Origin: DAIODI01 sp036746875
GTDB taxonomy: Bacteria; Pseudomonadota; Alphaproteobacteria; Rhizobiales; Aestuariivirgaceae
Assembly (NCBI GenBank): GCA_036746875.1
Contig: DAIODI010000006.1
Coordinates: forward strand, 1-31,016
DNA: 31,016 bases
Direction: 5' to 3'
Numbering within the stretch: position 1 is the stretch's first letter; each line of letters opens with the position of its first letter. Under the pieces are notes generated by a model, which ran no database searches, had not been told where the DNA came from, and worked only from the letters and a program-made list of their open reading frames with translations. Of the stretch, positions 21,795 through 30,364 are shown one piece after another. The position numbers and the translations under genes are program-made.

Positions 21795-23882
21795 ATGCCG
21801 CGCAATCCCGCCTATGACATCCTGTTCGAGCCGGTCCGCATCGGCCCGAAGCTCGCGCCGAACCGCTTCTACCAGGTGCCCCATTCGTCGGGCATGAAGA
21901 ACGACAACCCGCAGGTGCGCGCCGCCTTCCGCGAGACCAAGGCCGAGGGCGGCTGGGGCGTGATCTGCACCGGGGCCTGCTCCATTCACCCCAGTTCGGA
22001 CGATTCGCCCTTCCCCAACGCGACGCTGTGGGACGACGACGACATCCGCTCGCATGCGGTGATGACGGAGGCCGTGCATCGCCACGGCGCGCTTGCGGGC
22101 GTCGAGCTCTGGCACGGCGGCGGCTTCGTGATGAACCGCACGACGCGGACGCCGCCGCTGTCGCCCTCCGGCCTGCCGTGGATGGCGACGCATCCCGGCT
22201 TCATGGGCCAGCAGCGGCCGAAGACGATGGACCTTTCCGATATCCGCGATCTGATCCGCTGGCAGGCGGAAGGCGCGCGCCGCGCCGAGCAGGCGGGCTT
22301 CGACATCATCTACGTCTACGCCGGCATGGGCTATCTGCCCTACGAGTTCCTGCTGAAGATCTACAACAAGCGCACAGACGCCTATGGCGGCTCCATCGCC
22401 AACCGGGTGCGTCTCACCCGCGAACTGATCGAGGCGACGCGCGAGGCGACCGGCGGGCGCTGCGCGGTCGCCTTGCGCATCTCGCTGCAGGAGCTGCGCG
22501 CCACGCCCGGCGCGCACGCCGAAACCGAGGCGCACGAGGCCATCGAGATCCTCAAGGACGATCCCGACCTGTTCGACGTGAAGATGGACTACAGCCCGAC
22601 CGACTGCTCCGCCTCGCGCTTCACCGGCGAGGGCAGCCACGAGCCGGTGGTCAACGTCGTCAAGCAGATCACCAGGAAGCCGGTGGTGGGGGTGGGGCGC
22701 TTCACCTCGCCCGACACCATGGTCTCGCAGATCCGCCGCGGCATCCTCGACCTCGTCGGCGGCGCGAGGCCCTCGATCGCCGATCCGTTCCTGCCGAGGA
22801 AAATCGACGAGGGCCGCGAGGACGAAATCCGCGAGTGCATCGGCTGCAACATCTGCATCGCCTCCTGGCACGAGGGCGTGTGGGCGCGCTGCACGCAGAA
22901 CCCGACGGCGGGCGAGGAGCACCGGCGCGGCTGGCACCCCGAGATCGTGCGCCGGGACGGCGAGGGGAGCGTGCTCGTCGTCGGCGGCGGGCCGGCGGGC
23001 CTTGAGGCGGCGCTGACGCTGGGGCGGCGCGGGTTCACCGTGGCGCTGGCCGACGCCGCCGAAACCTTCGGCGGGCGGCTCGCCTTTGAGTCTAAGCTCC
23101 CCGGTCTGTCGCAATGGCATCGCGTGGTCGACTACCGGCTGGGACGGCTCAGGGCGATGGCGAACGTCTCGCTCTATCCGGCGAGCCGGCTTTCCGCCGC
23201 CGACGTCCTCGACTTCGGGGCCGGGCATGTGATCGTCGCGACCGGCGCGCGCTGGCTCGCCAACGGCGTGTCCGCCGACGAGTACCCGGTGGAGCCGATC
23301 GCCGGCCCGCGCGTTCATACGCCGAGCGACATTGCGGCCGGCGTCACGCCGGAAGGCCCCGTCGTCGTGTTCGACTTCGATAACTACTACATGGGCGGCG
23401 CCATCGCCGAGCACCTCTCGGCGCAGGGCCTGCCCGTCACCTATGTCACCACGGCGGGGTTCGCCTCCGCCTGGACCATCCACACCAACGAGCAGCCGCT
23501 CATTCACAAGGCGCTGCACCGGCGCGGCGTCGCCATCCGGACGCTGTCGCTGGTGAAGGCGTTCGACGGCGAGATCGTGCCGCTCGCCGACATCTTCTCC
23601 GGCGTCGAGACGGCGCTGGCGGCCCGGTCGCTGGTGGTCGTCGGACACCGGGAGCCGGTCGACGATCTCCACCGGGCGCTGGCGGGGCACGACGGTCTCG
23701 CCGCCGCCGGGATCCGCTCGCTCACCGTGACCGGCGATGCGCTGGCGCCGGGGGCCATCGTTCACGCCGTCTACAACGGCCACAAGGCGGCGCGCGAGCT
23801 GGGCGCGGCGACGAACGAACGGCCGCGACGCGACTTTCCCCTCGGCCGGGCCTCGGCGTTCGAGCGGGCGTCGGTCGGATGA
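21795..23882 (+). CDS. Trimethylamine dehydrogenase-like iron-sulfur flavoprotein
   Basis: The 695-residue product follows the whole TMADH/DMADH layout: an OYE-like FMN barrel (YDILFEPVRIGPKLAPNRF to about residue 340), a 4Fe-4S cluster (CIGCNICIASW and RCTQN; Cys348, 351, 354, 366), TAGEEHRRGWHPE, and a C-terminal dinucleotide-binding part (VLVVGGGPAG near 394-402). The family oxidatively removes methyl groups from tertiary amines. Two key TMADH residues differ. The Cys that binds FMN covalently (PHC in TMADH) is Ser31 (VPHSSG), and the active-site His of YGAH is Met178 (YVYAGMGYLP). So the flavin is probably not covalent there and the substrate probably not trimethylamine. The ATG at 21795 matches the family N-terminus; one 9 codons earlier lies inside the palindrome. 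Its stop overlaps the next gene by ATGA. Confidence 0.87.
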   Translation: MPRNPAYDILFEPVRIGPKLAPNRFYQVPHSSGMKNDNPQVRAAFRETKAEGGWGVICTGACSIHPSSDDSPFPNATLWDDDDIRSHAVMTEAVHRHGALAGVELWHGGGFVMNRTTRTPPLSPSGLPWMATHPGFMGQQRPKTMDLSDIRDLIRWQAEGARRAEQAGFDIIYVYAGMGYLPYEFLLKIYNKRTDAYGGSIANRVRLTRELIEATREATGGRCAVALRISLQELRATPGAHAETEAHEAIEILKDDPDLFDVKMDYSPTDCSASRFTGEGSHEPVVNVVKQITRKPVVGVGRFTSPDTMVSQIRRGILDLVGGARPSIADPFLPRKIDEGREDEIRECIGCNICIASWHEGVWARCTQNPTAGEEHRRGWHPEIVRRDGEGSVLVVGGGPAGLEAALTLGRRGFTVALADAAETFGGRLAFESKLPGLSQWHRVVDYRLGRLRAMANVSLYPASRLSAADVLDFGAGHVIVATGARWLANGVSADEYPVEPIAGPRVHTPSDIAAGVTPEGPVVVFDFDNYYMGGAIAEHLSAQGLPVTYVTTAGFASAWTIHTNEQPLIHKALHRRGVAIRTLSLVKAFDGEIVPLADIFSGVETALAARSLVVVGHREPVDDLHRALAGHDGLAAAGIRSLTVTGDALAPGAIVHAVYNGHKAARELGAATNERPRRDFPLGRASAFERASVG

Positions 23883-25414
23883 ACCGGCCCGCGCGCCGCA
23901 CGCGCACGACCGGAGCGGGGCGCGGCGAAGGCGCGCTGCCGCAGCCGCCGTTCCGGCGACTGTCGCTGCCGTACCGGCCGGTCGAAGTGCTCTCGGCGGA
24001 TCACGTGGAGGCGATCCACCGCACGGCGCTGAAGGTGCTGGAGGAGATCGGGATGCGCGTGCTCGACGCTCCGGCGCGGGCGCTCTACGCCTCCGCCGGG
24101 GCCGCCGTGGACGAGGCGTCGATGCGTGTACGGATGGCTGCCGCGCTGGCCGAATCGCTGGTGGCGAAGGCGCCGGCGTCGTTCACGCTCGCCGCGCGCG
24201 ATCCCGCGAAGTCGCTGAAGGTGGGCGGGCGCGATTTCATCTTCTCGTCGGTGGGCGGGCCGGCGTTCGTGATGGACGAGGACAGCGGCCGCCGCGCCGG
24301 CTCCTGCGCCGAGATGTGCGATTACATCCGCCTCGTCCATATGCTGAACGTGATCCACCAGGAGGGCGGCGGGCCGCTGGAGCCGATGGACCTGCCGGCC
24401 CCGACGCGGCATCTCGACCTCTACCATGCGCAGATCACGCTCACCGACAAGAACTGGCAGCCGCAGACGTTCGGCCGCGCGCGGACCATCGACGCGCTCG
24501 AAATGGCGGCGATCTCGCTCGGCGTCACCCGCGAGGGGTTGAAGACGATCCCCGTGTTCACCGGCGTCATCAACACCAACTCGCCGCTGCAACTCGACGT
24601 GCCGATGGCGGAGGGGCTGATCACGCTGGCCGAGCACGGGCAGGTGAACGTGGTCACGCCGTTCACGCTGGCGGGCGCCATGTCGCCGGTGACGCTGGCG
24701 GGCGCGCTCGCCCAGCAGCACGCCGAAGCCATCGCCGGCATCGCGCTGGCGCAGATCGTGCGGCCCGGCGTTCCGGTGATGTACGGCGGCTTCACCTCGA
24801 ACGTCGACATGAAGTCGGGCGCGCCCGCCTTCGGCACGCCGGAGTACACGCTGGCCGCGCAGGCCTCCGGACAGCTTGCCCGCCGGCTTGGCGTGCCGTT
24901 CCGCTCCTCCAACGTCACCGCCTCGAACACGGTGGACGCGCAGGCCGCCTACGAGAGCGCCATGTCGCTGTGGGGCGCGGTGACGGGCGGCGCCCACATG
25001 GTGCTGCACGCGGCCGGCTGGCTCGGCGGAGGCCTCACGGCGTCGTTCGAGAAGCTCATCCTCGACGCCGAGATGCTGCAGATGATGGCCGCCTGGTGCT
25101 CACCGCCGGTGGTGGACGATGCGACGCTGGCGCTCGACGCGATCCGCGAGGTCGGGCCCGCCGGGCACTACTTCGGCGCCGCGCACACGCTGGCGCGCTA
25201 CGAGGACGCGTTCTACCGGCCGTTGCTCTCCAACTGGGACAACTACGACGCCTGGCGCGAACGCGGCGCGCTCACCGCCACGCAGCGCGCCAACGCGATC
25301 TGGAAGAAGCTGCTGGCCCAGTACGAACAGCCGGCGATCGATCCGGCCATCGACGAGGCGTTGCGCGACTACATGGACCGTCGCAAGCGCGAGGGCGGCG
25401 CCCCGGCGAACTGA
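23879..25414 (+). CDS. MttB-superfamily methyltransferase without pyrrolysine
   Basis: The 511-residue product belongs to the trimethylamine methyltransferase (MttB) superfamily: LPYRPVEVLSADHVEAIHRTALKVLEEIGMRV near the start, then a long TIM-barrel with NTNSPLQLD, TPFTLAGAMSPVTLAGALAQQHAEAIAGI, and HMVLHAAGWLGGGLTASFEKLILDAEML. No in-frame UAG occurs, so it is of the non-pyrrolysine class, whose known members demethylate quaternary amines such as glycine betaine, passing the methyl to a corrinoid protein. No corrinoid protein or activase gene is in the window. It is coupled by ATGA to the TMADH-like gene, a pairing that suggests stepwise demethylation of one N-methylated compound. The first 28 residues are rich in Arg and Gly and look like a poorly conserved leader. 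Confidence 0.87.
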   Translation: MNRPARRTRTTGAGRGEGALPQPPFRRLSLPYRPVEVLSADHVEAIHRTALKVLEEIGMRVLDAPARALYASAGAAVDEASMRVRMAAALAESLVAKAPASFTLAARDPAKSLKVGGRDFIFSSVGGPAFVMDEDSGRRAGSCAEMCDYIRLVHMLNVIHQEGGGPLEPMDLPAPTRHLDLYHAQITLTDKNWQPQTFGRARTIDALEMAAISLGVTREGLKTIPVFTGVINTNSPLQLDVPMAEGLITLAEHGQVNVVTPFTLAGAMSPVTLAGALAQQHAEAIAGIALAQIVRPGVPVMYGGFTSNVDMKSGAPAFGTPEYTLAAQASGQLARRLGVPFRSSNVTASNTVDAQAAYESAMSLWGAVTGGAHMVLHAAGWLGGGLTASFEKLILDAEMLQMMAAWCSPPVVDDATLALDAIREVGPAGHYFGAAHTLARYEDAFYRPLLSNWDNYDAWRERGALTATQRANAIWKKLLAQYEQPAIDPAIDEALRDYMDRRKREGGAPAN

Positions 25415-25419
25415 GCGAA

Positions 25420-26088
25420 CTACAGCGGGCCGAGCTTCGTCTCCACCAGATCATAGCACGCGGCGCGCGCCGTCGCCGGATCGAGCGCAGTCCCGTCGAT
25501 GCTCCATTCGAGCCACAGGCCGTCGATCATCGCGATGAGATTGCGGGCGAGGGCTGGCGCGTCCACCAAGACGCCGCGCTCGGCCGCCACCGCCGCGATC
25601 GCATCCGCCAGCGCCTGCCGCCAGGTGCGGTAGAGCAGGCGCTGCTCGCGGTTGATCGCCGGATTCGCCGCCGCCTCGCCCCACAGGCTCAGCCAGACCA
25701 GGAGGTTCGCCTTGTCGAATACGGCGTCCGTGAAGTTGGCGTCGATCTGGCGGGCCAGGCGTGCGGCCGCGGCTTCGCCATCCGGCGCGGCGGCAAGCTG
25801 GGCCATCACCGGCTCATAGAGCGAGGTGCGGTAGACCGCGGCGAGCAGCGCGTCCTTGCCGTCGAAGTAATGCCCGGCGAGGCCCTTGGAAACGCCGGCC
25901 TCCCGGCACACCTTGTCGATGGTGAACGCGTGGATGCCGCCGCGCGCGATCACCCGGATCGCCGCCTCGACCAGAAGCCGGCGGCGCACCTCGGGCTGTT
26001 CGCGGCTGAACCGCGCCGGGGCCTCGGCGTGGCGCGCGGGGCGCGCGGCGCCGTTCCTTTTCCGCCCCGCCGTGGTAGGGATGGTCAT
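25420..26088 (-). CDS. TetR-family regulator, BetI-like
   Basis: The 222-residue product has a TetR helix-turn-helix at about residues 32-80 (RRRLLVEAAIRVIARGG, FTIDKVCREAGVSKGLAGHYF) and a C-terminal ligand domain with WLSLWGEAAANPAI and MIDGLWLEWSIDG, features I associate with the choline-responsive repressor BetI. It has an unusual basic N-terminal extension of about 28 residues. It ends 5 bp from the convergent MttB-like gene and faces away from the RND genes across a 66-bp gap, so it could control the methylamine pair, the efflux pump, or both. The palindrome at 21759-21776 is a candidate target. The ATG at 26088 has only a weak ribosome site. Confidence 0.87.
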   Translation of the reverse strand: MTIPTTAGRKRNGAARPARHAEAPARFSREQPEVRRRLLVEAAIRVIARGGIHAFTIDKVCREAGVSKGLAGHYFDGKDALLAAVYRTSLYEPVMAQLAAAPDGEAAAARLARQIDANFTDAVFDKANLLVWLSLWGEAAANPAINREQRLLYRTWRQALADAIAAVAAERGVLVDAPALARNLIAMIDGLWLEWSIDGTALDPATARAACYDLVETKLGPL

Positions 26089-26154
26089 GCCGTTCAGGTC
26101 CGCTGCGCTCGTTCCGTCGTAATCTACAGCCCTGACAGGACATTCGACAGGCCG

Positions 26155-27270
26155 ATGAGCATTGTGAAGCAGGTTCTGGTTCTCGCCGTTCTCGCCGCCG
26201 CGGCGGCGGGGCTTTATGCGCTCGGCAAGCCGTGGATCGAAGCGACGTCGGGCGGCTCGACGCCGGCGTCGGCGCAGCGGGCGGGCGGCGGGCCGGGGCC
26301 GGTCGCCGTGGAGACGATGCGCGCCACGTCGAGGCCGCTGGCCGTGAAGCTGGAAGCGGTGGGCACCACACGGGCCAAATCCTCGGTGGAGATCGTGCCG
26401 CTCGCCTCCGGGCGCATCGAGGCGCTCGCTTTCGAAGCCGGGCAGACCGTCCGGCAGGGAGACGTGCTGGTGCGGCTCGACGACGACATCCAGCGCGCCG
26501 ACGTGACCGAGGCGGAAGCGAAGAAGACGCAGGCCGGGCAGGCCTTCGAGCGGGCGAAGACGCTCACCCGCGACAACATCTCCACCCGCGCCACGCTGGA
26601 GCAGCTTGAAGCCGCCGCCGCCGCCGCCGGGGCCGAACTTGACCGGGCGAAGCGCCGCCTCGCCGACCGCGAGATTCGCGCCCCCTTTGCGGGCGTCACC
26701 GGCCTGCGGCAGGTGGACGTAGGGGCGCGCGTCGATGACAGCACGGTGATCACCCGCCTCGACGATGTGAGCGAGGTGGAGCTCGAATTCACGCTGCCGG
26801 AAGCGGCCTTCGGCGAGACGCGGCGCGGCCAGCCGGTGACGGCCACGGCGGCGGCGTTCCCGGGGCGCACCTTCACCGGCGCGGTTTCGGCGATCGACAA
26901 CCGGGTCGATCCGGTGGCGCGGGCCTTCCGGGTGCGCGCCGTGCTGCCGAACCCCGATCAGGCGCTGCCCGCCGGCATGTTCATGCTGATTTCGCTGCTC
27001 ATGGCCGAGCGCAACGGCATCGTGGTTCCGGAAGAGGCCGTGGTGCTGCGGGGCGAGCAGGCGTCGGTGTTCGTCGTCAACGGCGGCAAGACCGAGGCGC
27101 GAACCGTGCGGCTCGGTCTGCGCGAGCCGGGGCTTGTCGAGATCGTCGAGGGTGTGAAGGAGGGCGAGGAAGTGGTGGTGCGCGGCCTTCAGCGGGTGCG
27201 CGACGGAACGCCGGTGGACGCAAAGCCGTTGAGCGCGCCCGCAACCGCGCGCTCGGGCACGGCCGGGTGA
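26155..27270 (+). CDS. RND efflux periplasmic adaptor (membrane fusion protein)
   Basis: The 371-residue product has an N-terminal membrane anchor (VLVLAVLAAAAAGLYAL) without a lipobox, then the adaptor domains: barrel-sandwich halves (VEIVPLASGRIEALAFEAGQ and REIRAPFAGVTGLRQVDVG), a short helical hairpin with a run of Ala (about 115-165), a beta-barrel and the membrane-proximal domain. It links the inner-membrane pump encoded next to an outer-membrane channel, which is not in the window. The gene starts at ATG 26155, 66 bp from the divergent TetR gene, and ends 1 bp before the pump gene. Confidence 0.92.
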   Translation: MSIVKQVLVLAVLAAAAAGLYALGKPWIEATSGGSTPASAQRAGGGPGPVAVETMRATSRPLAVKLEAVGTTRAKSSVEIVPLASGRIEALAFEAGQTVRQGDVLVRLDDDIQRADVTEAEAKKTQAGQAFERAKTLTRDNISTRATLEQLEAAAAAAGAELDRAKRRLADREIRAPFAGVTGLRQVDVGARVDDSTVITRLDDVSEVELEFTLPEAAFGETRRGQPVTATAAAFPGRTFTGAVSAIDNRVDPVARAFRVRAVLPNPDQALPAGMFMLISLLMAERNGIVVPEEAVVLRGEQASVFVVNGGKTEARTVRLGLREPGLVEIVEGVKEGEEVVVRGLQRVRDGTPVDAKPLSAPATARSGTAG

Positions 27271-27271
27271 C

Positions 27272-30200
27272 ATGCGCCTTTCCGATCTCTCCATCCGGCG
27301 GCCGGTGCTCGCAACAGTGGCGAGCCTGCTGATCATCGTGTTCGGCGTCGCCGCCGCGCTGCGGCTGCCGCTGCGCGAGCTTCCCGACATCGACACCTCG
27401 GTGATCACCGTCACCACGACCTACGTGGGGGCCAGTCCCGAAACCGTGGACACCGACATCACCGGCATCATCGAGGGCGCCATCGCCGGCGTCTCCGGCG
27501 TGAAGTCGATCAACTCGCAGAGCCGCCAGGGCCAGAGCTCCACCGTCATCGAGTTCGAGGTCGGCCGCAATATCGACGAGGCGGCCAACGACGTGAGGAG
27601 CGCCGTGGCGCGGGTGCGTGGACAGCTTCCCGCGGAGGCCGATGAGCCGCAGGTCGTGAAGAACGACAGCGCCTCCGATCCGGTGATGCGGATCGCGGTG
27701 ATCTCCAGCCGCATGGACGGGGCCGCCATCACCGACTTCGTGGACCGCTTCGTGATCGACCGGCTGGCGACGCTGCCAGGCGTCGCGAGCATCACCATCT
27801 TCGGCGAGCGCCGGTACGCCATGCGCGTCTGGCTCGACCGCGCCGCCATGGCGGCGCGCAACATCACCGTGGCCGACATCGAGGCGGCGCTGCGGCGCTC
27901 CAACCTCAACCTGCCGTCGGGCGAGGTGGAGTCGCTCAACCGCGAGTTCACCGTGCAGCTCGAAGGCCGCGTGCGCACCCCGGACGCGTTCGCCGGCATC
28001 GTTGTGGCGCGTGTGGCGGGTTATCCGGTGAAGCTCGGCGACATCGCCCGCATCGAGCGCGGCGTCGAGGACGACACCACCGTGGTCCGCCAGAACGGCG
28101 AACAGGCCGTGGGGCTCGGCGTGCTGCGCCAGTCGCAGGCCAACACGGTGCAGATCTCCAATGCGGTCCGGGCCGAGATCGCCCAGCTTGAGCCGCTGCT
28201 GCCGGAGGGTATGCGCATCGAAGTGGGCGCCGACGACGCGCTGTTCGTCGCCGCCTCGATCCGCGAGGTGGCGAAGGCGCTGTTTGAGGCGCTGGCGCTC
28301 GTGGTGCTGGTGATCCTGGTTTTCCTCAGATCGTGGCGGGCGACGGTCATTCCCGCCGTCACCATCCCGGTGTCGCTGATCGGCTGCTTCATCGTCATGG
28401 CGGCGCTCGGCTACTCCATCAACGTGCTGACGCTGCTCGCCATCATCCTCGCCATCGGCCTGGTGGTGGACGACGCCATCGTGGTGCTCGAAAACATCCA
28501 GCGGCGGATCGAGCTGGGCGAAAGCCCGCTGCTGGCGAGCTTCACCGGCACGCGGCAGGTGACGTTTGCGGTGGTCGCAACCTCGCTGACGCTGGTGGCG
28601 GTGTTCGTGCCGCTGTCGTTCCTGCAGGGCCAGGTCGGCAAGCTGTTCATCGAGTTCGGGTTCGTGCTCGCGGCGGCGGTTTTGATCTCTATGTTCGTCT
28701 CGCTGACGCTGTGCCCGGCGATCGCCGCCCGGCTTCTCAAGCCGCAAGTCGTGGCGCACCCGGGCGAACCGCCGCCGCCGCCGTGGTCGCTGCGCGTCTA
28801 TCGCGCGGCGCTGACGCGGGCGCTGGGGATGCCGCTGGTCGTGGTGGCGTTGTCGGCCGCGTTCGCCGCCGCCGGCTGGTATGCGTTCACGCAGTTGCCG
28901 CGCGAGCTGTCGCCGACGGAGGATCGCGGCGTGATCTTCATTCCCGTCACCGCCCCGCAGGGCAGCACCACCGCCTATACCGACGCGCAGATGCGCGAGC
29001 TTGAAAGCCGCCTGATGCCGCTGCGGGAGGCGGGCGTGGTGCGCGCCATCTTCGCCATCACGGGATCGCAGGGGCAGCCGTCCCGAGGCTTCATCGTGGT
29101 GCGCCTTGCGCCTTGGGACGAGCGCACCGTGAGCCAGCAGCAGGTGCTGCGCGAGGTGCTGCCGAAGGTGACGAGCCTTCCCGGCGTGCGCGCCTTCCCC
29201 GTCGCCCCCGCCGGTCTCGGCCTGCGGGGCAGCCGGTCGCCGCTCAGCGTGGCGGTGGGCGGACCGGACTTCGAGAGCGTCAAGGCGTGGGCGGCGGCCT
29301 TGCGCGACGCGGCCGAAACCAATCCCGGCCTGCGCAACATCGAGCTCGACTTCGAGGAAACGCAGCCGCAGCTCGCCATCGACATCGACCGGGCGCGCGC
29401 CGACGACCTCGGCGTCTCGGTCGAGACCATCGCGCAGACGCTGCAGACGATGATCGCCTCGCGCGAGGTGACCAACTATGTGGACCGCGGCCGCGAGTAT
29501 CCGGTGATCGTGCAGGCCCGGCGCGAGGACCGCCAGACGCCGGGCGATCTGCAGAACATCTTCATCCGCGCCGGCGACGGAGCGACGCTGACGCCGCTCT
29601 CGGCGCTGGTGTCGATCCGCGAGAATGCGGCTTCGCCGTCGCTGCGCCGGTACGACCGGCTGCCCTCCATCACGCTGACCGCCGCGCTGGCGGAGGGGTA
29701 TTCGCTGGGCGAGGCCATCGCCTTCGTGAACCGGACGGCGGCCGACATCCTGCCCCCGGAAGCGAAGATCGCCTTCACCGGGCAGTCGCAGCAGTTTCAG
29801 GAGGCGTCCGGCGGCCTGTACGTGACGCTCGTCCTGGCGCTGCTCATCGTCTTCCTTGTGCTGGCCGCGCAGTTCGAGAGCTTCATCCACCCGTTCATCA
29901 TCATGCTGACGGCGCCGCTGGCGCTCGCCGCGGCGGTGATCTCCATGGCCGCCGGGGGCCTCAGCCTCAACGTCTACAGCCAGATCGGCATGGTGCTGCT
30001 GATCGGGCTGATGGCGAAGAACGGCATCCTCATCGTCGAGTTCGCCAACCAGCTGCGCGACGAAGGCAAGGGCGTCTACGACGCGGTGCTCGAAGCCTCG
30101 GTGCTGCGGCTGCGCCCCATCGCCATGACGGTGATCGCCACCGTGCTGGGCGCGATCCCGCTGATGCTGGCCTCAGGCGCGGGCGCGGAGAGCCGCATCG

Positions 30201-30364
30201 CCATCGGCACGGTGATCGTCGGCGGTCTCGGCGTCGCCACCGTGCAGACCCTGTTCCTCACGCCCGTCCTTTATCTGGTGTTCGCCCGCTTCACCCAGGC
30301 GCGCGGCCACATCGAACGGCTGCTGGAGCAGGAACTGGCCGGCGCGCCCGGTCCGGCCGAATGA
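27272..30364 (+). CDS. RND-family efflux pump, inner-membrane transporter
   Basis: The 1030-residue product is a full-length RND pump of the hydrophobe/amphiphile type. It begins MRLSDLSIRRPVLATVASLLIIVFGV, carries two large periplasmic loops (about 35-330 and 545-860), and has the proton-relay residues: paired Asp in TM4 (LVVDDAIVVLENIQ, Asp400-Asp401) and Lys916 in TM10 (LMAKNGILIVEFANQ). It uses the proton gradient to export small molecules through the adaptor. The substrate cannot be predicted. The ATG lies 1 bp after the adaptor stop, and its own stop overlaps the next start by ATGA. Confidence 0.95.
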   Translation: MRLSDLSIRRPVLATVASLLIIVFGVAAALRLPLRELPDIDTSVITVTTTYVGASPETVDTDITGIIEGAIAGVSGVKSINSQSRQGQSSTVIEFEVGRNIDEAANDVRSAVARVRGQLPAEADEPQVVKNDSASDPVMRIAVISSRMDGAAITDFVDRFVIDRLATLPGVASITIFGERRYAMRVWLDRAAMAARNITVADIEAALRRSNLNLPSGEVESLNREFTVQLEGRVRTPDAFAGIVVARVAGYPVKLGDIARIERGVEDDTTVVRQNGEQAVGLGVLRQSQANTVQISNAVRAEIAQLEPLLPEGMRIEVGADDALFVAASIREVAKALFEALALVVLVILVFLRSWRATVIPAVTIPVSLIGCFIVMAALGYSINVLTLLAIILAIGLVVDDAIVVLENIQRRIELGESPLLASFTGTRQVTFAVVATSLTLVAVFVPLSFLQGQVGKLFIEFGFVLAAAVLISMFVSLTLCPAIAARLLKPQVVAHPGEPPPPPWSLRVYRAALTRALGMPLVVVALSAAFAAAGWYAFTQLPRELSPTEDRGVIFIPVTAPQGSTTAYTDAQMRELESRLMPLREAGVVRAIFAITGSQGQPSRGFIVVRLAPWDERTVSQQQVLREVLPKVTSLPGVRAFPVAPAGLGLRGSRSPLSVAVGGPDFESVKAWAAALRDAAETNPGLRNIELDFEETQPQLAIDIDRARADDLGVSVETIAQTLQTMIASREVTNYVDRGREYPVIVQARREDRQTPGDLQNIFIRAGDGATLTPLSALVSIRENAASPSLRRYDRLPSITLTAALAEGYSLGEAIAFVNRTAADILPPEAKIAFTGQSQQFQEASGGLYVTLVLALLIVFLVLAAQFESFIHPFIIMLTAPLALAAAVISMAAGGLSLNVYSQIGMVLLIGLMAKNGILIVEFANQLRDEGKGVYDAVLEASVLRLRPIAMTVIATVLGAIPLMLASGAGAESRIAIGTVIVGGLGVATVQTLFLTPVLYLVFARFTQARGHIERLLEQELAGAPGPAE

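Noticed and set aside
21582..23783. A 733-codon - strand frame opposite the TMADH-like gene
   Set aside because: Composition is that of antisense shadow in GC-rich DNA, and the + strand frame has a clear family match from end to end.
23879..25414. Pyrrolysine-containing MttB
   Set aside because: The gene is continuous with no in-frame UAG, so it cannot encode pyrrolysine.
23737..26154. A long + strand reading frame running from inside the TMADH-like gene into the RND adaptor
   Set aside because: The upstream part is Arg/Gly-rich shadow translation of the flavoprotein, MttB-like and TetR genes; the real adaptor starts at 26155 with a membrane anchor.
27077..29890. A 937-codon - strand frame opposite the RND pump gene
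   Set aside because: It is rich in His, Arg and Asp with no recognisable domain, and lies opposite a certain gene.
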